Origin: CAIYWZ01 sp964497925
Lineage (GTDB): Bacteria; Pseudomonadota; Alphaproteobacteria; CAIYWZ01
DNA length: 18,652 nt
Direction of reading: 5' to 3'
Assembly (NCBI GenBank): GCA_964497925.1
Contig: CAZCFE010000021.1
Location: 1 to 18,652, forward strand
Positions 14,009-18,652 of the stretch are shown here, one piece after another. Within the stretch, counting starts at the first letter, position 1. Each line of letters begins with the position of its first letter. A program made the translations under genes and the position numbers. The notes under the pieces are model-generated. The model saw nothing but the letters and a program-made list of their open reading frames with translations, was not told where the DNA came from and did no database searches.

Positions 14009-14301
14009 TTTTCATCCTCTATTTTTTGTAAAAGCAAGCTTTCAACAGAAATTGAAAAAGATGATACCGTTTGATCCCCAATTGGACCTTGAAGATAAAG
14101 ACGGATATTTAAAACCATCAAAATTTTAAGCAATGTATCCATTTGAATAGTCGTATTGCCCTGTTCTAACCTTTGAATAGCTGTACGGCTTACCCCTGCA
14201 AAAACAGCCAAATCGCTTTGCGACAAATTGGATTTTTTTCTGTGCGCAATAACTAGTTTTTTGAGTTCTTCCTCAAAAGAAGGGGCAAATGGTTCCAACA
14301 T
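14005..14301 (-). CDS. HipB-like XRE-family transcriptional regulator
   Basis: This 98-aa protein carries a Cro/C1-type helix-turn-helix (about residues 14-70): LVIAHRKKSNLSQSDLAVFA, then GVSRTAIQRLEQGNTTIQMD and TLLKILMVLNI. This is the organisation of HipB antitoxins, which dimerise, bind palindromic operators and repress their own operon. AAGGA at about 14311-14315 serves as ribosome binding site (AGGAATATAAACAATG on the minus strand). It is the first gene of a two-gene operon with the HipS-like gene (4-nt overlap). Two related palindromic sites lie upstream (14322-14338 and 14393-14410), flanking the likely promoter, consistent with autorepression. The C-terminal residues (about 75-98, SSFSISVESLLLQKIEDEK) are not recognised. 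The HTH call is firm; the HipB label rests on the neighbour. Confidence 0.87.
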   Translation of the reverse strand: MLEPFAPSFEEELKKLVIAHRKKSNLSQSDLAVFAGVSRTAIQRLEQGNTTIQMDTLLKILMVLNIRLYLQGPIGDQTVSSFSISVESLLLQKIEDEK

Positions 14302-14321
14302 TGTTTATATTCCTTAAAAAA

Positions 14322-14338
14322 GCTTCACATATAAGTCA
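14322..14338 (-). promoter_or_regulatory. Operator-like half-degenerate palindrome near hipB
   Basis: On the minus strand this reads TGACTTATATGTGAAGC. It matches 14 of 17 positions of the perfect palindrome 71 bp further upstream (14393-14410). It lies about 20 bp before the hipB-like start codon, in the probable leader. A repeated palindrome in front of an XRE-type gene suggests a binding site for its product; inference. Confidence 0.45.
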
Positions 14339-14392
14339 AAAGATGTCTTATGTTCACAATATATAATATATTCACGAAAAAATCAACAAAAA

Positions 14393-14410
14393 TGATTTAT
14401 ATGTAAATCA
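14393..14410. promoter_or_regulatory. Perfect palindrome, candidate HipB-type operator
   Basis: TGATTTA (14393-14399) and TAAATCA (14404-14410) are perfect inverted arms around TATG. A diverged copy is present at 14322-14338. It lies about 90 bp upstream of the hipB-like start. It does not match the TATCC/GGATA operator known from E. coli hipBA, so specificity would differ. Confidence 0.5.
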
Positions 14411-14517
14411 AAAAATCGTTTTTTATCAACAAAAGCAATTTTTAAGCCTATAAAACAGAGGAAAGCTTTACAAAAGAATCATTTTTATGGTTTTTAAATA
14501 AAAATATCAAAGTGTTA

Positions 14518-14547
14518 TTGAACTAAAGGCAAAAAATAGTGTATAAC
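14518..14547 (+). promoter_or_regulatory. Candidate promoter of the yfgM-like/bamB/der operon
   Basis: TTGAAC (14518-14523) and TATAAC (14542-14547) are 18 bp apart. A perfect TATAAT also occurs at 14558-14563, without a good -35, and could give an alternative start. Transcription would begin 25-40 bp before the ribosome binding site AAAGGAG (14578-14584). Confidence 0.5.
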
Positions 14548-14593
14548 TGAATGGCTGTATAATTAACATGTTGGATCAAAGGAGTAATGCACC

Positions 14594-15349
14594 GTGAATG
14601 AAAAAACAATTGAAGAAAAACAATTTTTTGAAGAAGTTGAAGAAGATTTAAAATACAAAAGACTTCATGCTTTATGGGTTTCTTACGGGAAATACCTTGT
14701 TTTTGGACTTGGTCTTGCCTTGACTGCATCTATTTCTCATCTGGTTTGGAGAGACTATCAAAAATCCAATATGCAGACGCTAACTGGTCATTATATGGAA
14801 TCTCTTCGCTCTATTGAAAATGGAGACCACGAACGCGCCTTAAGTCAGCTTAATTATTTAGAAAACACGGCTGACTCTGGATTTAAAACACTTGTTCGCC
14901 TTCAAAAAGCCTATACCCTTGAACTTATTTATGACAAAACAAGCGACAAGCAAGACGAGCTCAAAGAAAAAATTTACAGCGCTTATCATTCAATTCAAAA
15001 AGATTCAAACACTCCAGCTTTTTACAAGGATATGGCCTCAATCATTATTGCTCATGGACCCTTTCCAGAAAAACACAAGCCGGAAATTATGGATAGACTT
15101 GAAGCCTTGTCAAATTCAAACACAAACTGGCATCATCTAGCATTAGAAGCCTTAATGGTCCAGCACGGTATTGAGAAAAACTTTGGCAAAATGCGTGAAA
15201 TTGCAACCAGACTTAAAGATGATATGATCATCTCACAAGAAATCAAATCAAGAGCTATTGCCGTTCTTGAACGTTTAGATGCTGATGATATGAAAAAACC
15301 AAAAATTATCCCCACCAGTCCATCTCCAAAAGGTAAAGAAAAGAAATGA
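14594..15349 (+). CDS. YfgM-like membrane-anchored TPR protein
   Basis: The 251-aa product has a cytoplasmic acidic N-terminus, one membrane helix (about residues 33-51, YLVFGLGLALTASISHLVW) and a periplasmic helical domain of TPR type (LQKAYTLELIYD, HHLALEALMVQ, ending in RAIAVLERLDADD). This is the architecture of the YfgM/TPR-21 family, whose E. coli member associates with SecYEG and periplasmic chaperones. The start is GTG 14594, supported by AAAGGAG nine bases upstream; nearby ATG triplets are out of frame. It overlaps bamB by 4 nt (ATGA, 15346-15349), and gene order yfgM-bamB-der is conserved in many proteobacteria, which supports the call. The C-terminal tail (KKPKIIPTSPSPKGKEKK) is basic and probably disordered. 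Confidence 0.82.
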   Translation: MNEKTIEEKQFFEEVEEDLKYKRLHALWVSYGKYLVFGLGLALTASISHLVWRDYQKSNMQTLTGHYMESLRSIENGDHERALSQLNYLENTADSGFKTLVRLQKAYTLELIYDKTSDKQDELKEKIYSAYHSIQKDSNTPAFYKDMASIIIAHGPFPEKHKPEIMDRLEALSNSNTNWHHLALEALMVQHGIEKNFGKMREIATRLKDDMIISQEIKSRAIAVLERLDADDMKKPKIIPTSPSPKGKEKK

Positions 15350-16641
15350 ATAAAACACACCTAAAACTTATTGCTATTTTGCTGCTTTCAGGTTGTAGCT
15401 CTTTTTTCTCAGATAAAAAAAACTTGGAAGGAAACCGTGAATCGATTTTCTTTGCAAATCAAGATAAGAAAAAAGCAAATAGAGCAGAAAAAGTGATACT
15501 AGACAAGCCTATATCTGTGGAGTCTTTAGACAATGTTGGAGCAAATCAATTAAGGAAAATGGCTCACGCAACAATTGGCGATAATTTAAGCCTTGCAAAA
15601 ACAATAGATCTTGGAATTTCAAATGGCCGTGAAATCTTGTGTCCCCCTATTGTTATTAATGATCAAATCTTCATTCTTGATAACACCAGCACGCTTAAGG
15701 CCTATGATTTTTCTTCTGGAAATAAAGTTTTTGAGCTTCCTTTGTTTAATTCAAAAAGAACTGACATAGATGCCTCTTTTGGGGGCGGAATTGCCCATTT
15801 TGAAGGAGTTCTTTATATCGCAACATCTCTTAATGAGTTAATTGCTGTTTCTTTGAAAACAAAGTCTATCTTATGGAGAAAACCAACCTTTGGAATTTGC
15901 AGAGGCACCCCGGTTGTGAATAAAGATATCATTTGCGTTACAACAGACAATAGTAGAACAACAGCCTATCAAACAAAAACCGGCCAACAAATTTGGAGTC
16001 ATGAAGGCATCCCAGAATCTTCTAGCATTGCATCAGGAACAAGCCCTGCATCAAACGATATGACTATCATCAGCCCTTATAACTCGGGGGAAATCGCCGC
16101 TCTAAAACCACACAACGGAGCTGTATCATGGACAAAGACTCTGGGCGGGTCAAAAGCAGCTCTTGCGAAAATATTCTCAAATATAACAGCAAACCCGGTC
16201 ATTGACGGGGAATTCTTGTACGCAGGAACCCTTAACAGCCAGTTCTCGAAAATAGCTTTGAAAGATGGGGACAGCGTCTGGGACAGCCCTATTTCAGCAT
16301 TGGGACTACCGTTACTATCTGGAAATGCTGTTTTCCTCACCACCTCCAGCCGAACCGTTGTGGCTCTTTCAAAAGAAACAGGGATGCCAATTTGGGAGAC
16401 ACAACTTCCAGCAACAAATCCTGATTTGTTTGATAAAGTAACACATTGGTCCGCCCCTGCCCTTGGGAATGGAAAATTATATACAGCAGGAACCACAAAA
16501 CAACTTTTCATTTTAGATGCTGTCAGTGGAAAAATAATTCAGATGATTGATCTTCCTGATGTTGTTATATTGCAGCCTATTATCGTCAAAAACACTCTTT
16601 TGCTTCTGACCCATGAAGGTCAGCTTTTAATGTATAAATAG
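15346..16641 (+). CDS. bamB: Outer membrane assembly lipoprotein BamB
   Basis: BamB is the beta-propeller lipoprotein of the BAM complex, which inserts beta-barrel proteins into the outer membrane. The 431-aa product has a lipoprotein signal peptide with lipobox LLSGC, making Cys17 the lipidated residue. The rest consists of PQQ-type propeller blades: AYDFSSGNKVFELPL, LIAVSLKTKSILWRKPTFG, AYQTKTGQQIWSHEG, ALKPHNGAVSWTKTLGG, ALSKETGMPIWETQLPA and LFILDAVSGKIIQMIDLPD, at a spacing of about 40-60 residues. The length is somewhat above the E. coli protein, owing to a charged linker after the lipobox. It overlaps the YfgM-like gene by 4 nt and lies eight bases before der, so all three are probably cotranscribed. 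Surface-protein assembly matters here because the window also encodes exported proteins, though no direct link is shown. Confidence 0.93.
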   Translation: MNKTHLKLIAILLLSGCSSFFSDKKNLEGNRESIFFANQDKKKANRAEKVILDKPISVESLDNVGANQLRKMAHATIGDNLSLAKTIDLGISNGREILCPPIVINDQIFILDNTSTLKAYDFSSGNKVFELPLFNSKRTDIDASFGGGIAHFEGVLYIATSLNELIAVSLKTKSILWRKPTFGICRGTPVVNKDIICVTTDNSRTTAYQTKTGQQIWSHEGIPESSSIASGTSPASNDMTIISPYNSGEIAALKPHNGAVSWTKTLGGSKAALAKIFSNITANPVIDGEFLYAGTLNSQFSKIALKDGDSVWDSPISALGLPLLSGNAVFLTTSSRTVVALSKETGMPIWETQLPATNPDLFDKVTHWSAPALGNGKLYTAGTTKQLFILDAVSGKIIQMIDLPDVVILQPIIVKNTLLLLTHEGQLLMYK

Positions 16642-16649
16642 GAATCATA

Positions 16650-17990
16650 ATGCTTAAAGTTGCCTTAGTTGGACGTCCAAATGTTGGAAAATCAACATTA
16701 TTTAATCGCTTATGCGGAAAGAAACTTGCCCTTGTTGATGATCAGCCAGGAGTTACGCGTGATTGGCGCGAAGGCCGTGCAAGTATTGCTGATTTAGAGT
16801 TTACCATCATTGACACAGCAGGTCTTGAAATTATGAGTAAAGATGATCTTGAAGCACGCATTTTTGCACAAACCGAACAAGGTATATCTTTTGCTGATGT
16901 TGTTTTCTTTATGATTGACGCAAAAGAAGGACTTACCCCCACAGATTTAACCCTTGCGCAAAAAGTACGCCGCATGGGAAAGCCTGTACATATCCTTGCC
17001 AACAAATCTGAAAACCGTAAAGTTTTAGCCAATATTGATGAAATGTTTGCTCTTGGTTTTGGTGAACCTTTACCTATTTCGTCAGCCCACGGCGAAGGAA
17101 TTTCTGAAATATATGATATTTTAGTTGAACATATGCCCAAAAAAGACCCAGAACTCGAATTCGAACAAAGTGATGAAATACCACCCATTCAAATTGCAAT
17201 TGTTGGACGCCCTAACGCTGGAAAATCAACTCTTGTTAACACGCTTCTTGGTTATAACAGGCTTTTAACTGGTCCTCAAGCTGGCATGACACGTGATTCG
17301 ATTTCGGTTGATTTTGAATACCAAGGACAAAAAATTCGCTTGGTCGACACTGCCGGTCAAAGACGCCGTGCAAAAGTGGATGAAAAACTTGAAAAACTCT
17401 CTGTTGCTGATGGCCTAAGGTCCGTTCAATATGCCCACATCGTTATTTTGCTTATGGATGCAACAACCATTCTTGAGCTTCAAGATCTCCATATTGCTTC
17501 TCATGCTATCAAAGAGGGACGATGCTTGGTTTTAGGTCTTAACAAATGGGATCAAGTAACTAATAAAAAAGAAACCTTGGAAGAAATTGAACATAAACTT
17601 AAATTCACACTGAACCAAGCAAAAGGAATTCCTTTCATTCCTTTAATTGCTTTAAATGGATCCGGAACTGATGATTTATTAAAAGCAGCCTTTGATGTTT
17701 ATGCTTTATGGAATATTCGCATATCAACAGCAAAATTGAATGACTGGCTTAAATATACAGTTGAAAAACACCAACCTCCTATTGTTGGCGGAATTCGAGT
17801 TAAATTCAAGTATGCGACTCAAATTAAAACAAGACCTCCAACATTCGCTCTATTTGCAAATGCCAAAGACAGAGTCTTAGATTCATACATCAGATATCTT
17901 GAAAATGATTTGCGCGAAACTTTCGGTCTTTGGGGAATTCCTATCAGATTCATCGTCAAGTCTTCGGATAATCCTTATAAAAAAGATTAA
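16650..17990 (+). CDS. der: Ribosome-associated GTPase Der (EngA)
   Basis: Der is the essential tandem-domain GTPase needed for 50S subunit maturation. The 446-aa product has two G domains: G1 motifs GRPNVGKST (residues 8-16) and GRPNAGKST (about 188-196), G3 motifs DTAGLE (55-60) and DTAGQR (second domain), G4 motifs NKSE (first) and NKWD (about 297-300). A C-terminal KH-like domain follows (about 350-446, ending in FGLWGIPIRFIVKSSDNPYKKD). Length is normal. The start ATG has AGGAA just upstream and follows bamB by eight bases. The gene is convergent with clpA and the two stop codons overlap (17987-17990), leaving no space for a terminator between them. The long opposite-strand frame in its 5' part is a shadow. 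Confidence 0.97.
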   Translation: MLKVALVGRPNVGKSTLFNRLCGKKLALVDDQPGVTRDWREGRASIADLEFTIIDTAGLEIMSKDDLEARIFAQTEQGISFADVVFFMIDAKEGLTPTDLTLAQKVRRMGKPVHILANKSENRKVLANIDEMFALGFGEPLPISSAHGEGISEIYDILVEHMPKKDPELEFEQSDEIPPIQIAIVGRPNAGKSTLVNTLLGYNRLLTGPQAGMTRDSISVDFEYQGQKIRLVDTAGQRRRAKVDEKLEKLSVADGLRSVQYAHIVILLMDATTILELQDLHIASHAIKEGRCLVLGLNKWDQVTNKKETLEEIEHKLKFTLNQAKGIPFIPLIALNGSGTDDLLKAAFDVYALWNIRISTAKLNDWLKYTVEKHQPPIVGGIRVKFKYATQIKTRPPTFALFANAKDRVLDSYIRYLENDLRETFGLWGIPIRFIVKSSDNPYKKD

Positions 17991-18652
17991 ACTTTCACAC
18001 GTGAAGATTTTTGAATAATTTGAACTTGGTCGTCTTTAATATCGACTTTAAGCAATTTTCCGTTTTCAATGCTTCCAAATAAGAAAATTTCAGCCAAAGG
18101 AATTTTGATTTTTTCTTCAATCGTGCGTCTCATTGGTCTTGCGCCATATTCCCGGCTATAACCTTTATCTAGCAACCATTCTAAGGCTTTTTTGGAAAAA
18201 GTTAGATTGTAGCCTTTGGATCTTGAAATTTCAAGAACCTCTTTCAAGAACTTATCACGCACTTTTGCAATTTGATCTGTTCCAAGGCTTTTAAATGAAA
18301 TCATCGCATCTAAACGCCCTCTAAATTCTGGCGAAAATAGATCTTTAATTTGCTCGCTATCATCTAAGTCTTTTACACGTTCGCCAAATCCCATGGGATT
18401 TTTAAGCAAATCTCTCACACCCGCGTTTGTCGTCATAATCAAAATAATATTTCTGCAATCAACAACTTTTCCTGTATTATCAGTTAGCGTTCCTCTGTCC
18501 ATAACTTGTAATAGAAGTGTGGTAAGATCAGGATGTGCCTTTTCAATCTCATCAAGCAGAACAACGCTGTGTGGGGCTTTATCTATAGCGTCTGTCAAGA
18601 TTCCACCTTGTTCAAATCCTACATACCCAGGAGGCGTCCCAATAAGACGAGA
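17987..18652 (-). CDS. clpA: ClpA, ATP-dependent Clp protease ATPase subunit (C-terminal part, 5' end outside window)
   Basis: ClpA unfolds proteins and feeds them to the ClpP peptidase; it also handles N-degron substrates through ClpS. Only the second AAA+ module is in the window: the frame is open to the edge at 18652, with SRLIGTPPGYVGFEQGG preceding a TTG that is not a real start. Visible motifs are Walker B VVLLDEIEKAHPD, sensor 1 within ILIMTTNAGVRDLL, the ClpP-docking MGFG loop, the arginine finger segment FRGRLDAMISF, and sensor 2 GARPMRRTIEEKI. The C-terminus (IQKSSRVKV) is short and basic. The MGFG form of the docking loop and the family-typical end favour ClpA over ClpB or ClpC. 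Convergent with der, stop codons overlapping. The N-domain and first AAA+ module lie beyond the window. Confidence 0.93.
   Translation of the reverse strand, partial: SRLIGTPPGYVGFEQGGILTDAIDKAPHSVVLLDEIEKAHPDLTTLLLQVMDRGTLTDNTGKVVDCRNIILIMTTNAGVRDLLKNPMGFGERVKDLDDSEQIKDLFSPEFRGRLDAMISFKSLGTDQIAKVRDKFLKEVLEISRSKGYNLTFSKKALEWLLDKGYSREYGARPMRRTIEEKIKIPLAEIFLFGSIENGKLLKVDIKDDQVQIIQKSSRVKV

Larger units (their letters stand above)
14302..14593. other. Divergent control region between the hipB-like and YfgM-like genes
   Basis: This 292-bp AT-rich region contains no gene. Toward hipB it holds two copies of an operator-like palindrome and, between them, a TATA-rich stretch at 14356-14370 preceded on the minus strand by TTGTTG (18 bp spacing to TATATA), a plausible promoter. 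A short direct repeat ATCAACAAAA occurs near 14381 and 14426. Toward the YfgM-like gene there is a good promoter at 14518-14547. Confidence 0.5.

Noticed and set aside
16742..17188. 148-aa minus-strand frame inside der
   Set aside because: Opposite to the highly conserved first G domain of Der; a shadow frame rich in Ser and Arg.
1..18652. CRISPR array, tRNA, rRNA or intact insertion sequence
   Set aside because: No regularly spaced repeats, no cloverleaf-like sequences in the gaps, and no transposase motifs or terminal inverted repeats were found by eye.

Overview
The window looks like a chromosomal stretch of an AT-rich alphaproteobacterium. The evidence is the short, editing-domain-lacking ProRS, the alphaproteobacterial-type ClpA C-terminus with an MGFG motif, HrcA/CIRCE control of groESL, and the small TPR protein-bamB-der operon. 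Several exported proteins with eukaryote-like or interaction features (an F-box-like plus ankyrin protein, a coiled-coil protein, a haemagglutinin-type protein) suggest an intracellular lifestyle, perhaps a protist-associated Holosporales or Rickettsiales relative. That placement is inference from gene content and composition only.

Layout. (1) 277-2387: groES-groEL with two CIRCE operators and a clear intrinsic terminator. (2) 2406-3704: a short TpsA/filamentous-haemagglutinin-type exported protein starting 18 nt after that terminator. (3) 3793-5079: proS. (4) 5082-8835: an accessory segment holding a minus-strand, translationally coupled operon of three exported proteins (58, 65 and 221 aa; the first is short and easily missed), a decayed SF2-helicase-like pseudogene, an exported coiled-coil protein, and an exported F-box-like/ankyrin protein. 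(5) 8946-10208: ftsA, without ftsQ or ftsZ beside it. (6) 10229-12556 (minus): a GltD-like flavoprotein fused to a shortened PyrK/NfnA-like module. (7) 12786-14301: a toxin-antitoxin-like block, a Fic-fold protein that has lost both its catalytic and its inhibitory motif, tail-to-tail with a hipB-hipS-like pair that has no HipA/HipT kinase. (8) 14594-17990: an operon of a YfgM-like TPR membrane protein, bamB and der, linking outer-membrane assembly with ribosome maturation. (9) 17987-18652 (minus): the C-terminal part of clpA, cut by the window edge.

Housekeeping genes thus alternate with small accessory blocks. The most interesting parts are the exported-protein cluster at 5.1-8.8 kb, the kinase-less hipB-hipS module facing a dead Fic protein at 12.8-14.4 kb with repeated operator-like palindromes upstream of hipB, and the mini-TpsA protein with two DCGC motifs and a very basic tail behind groEL.
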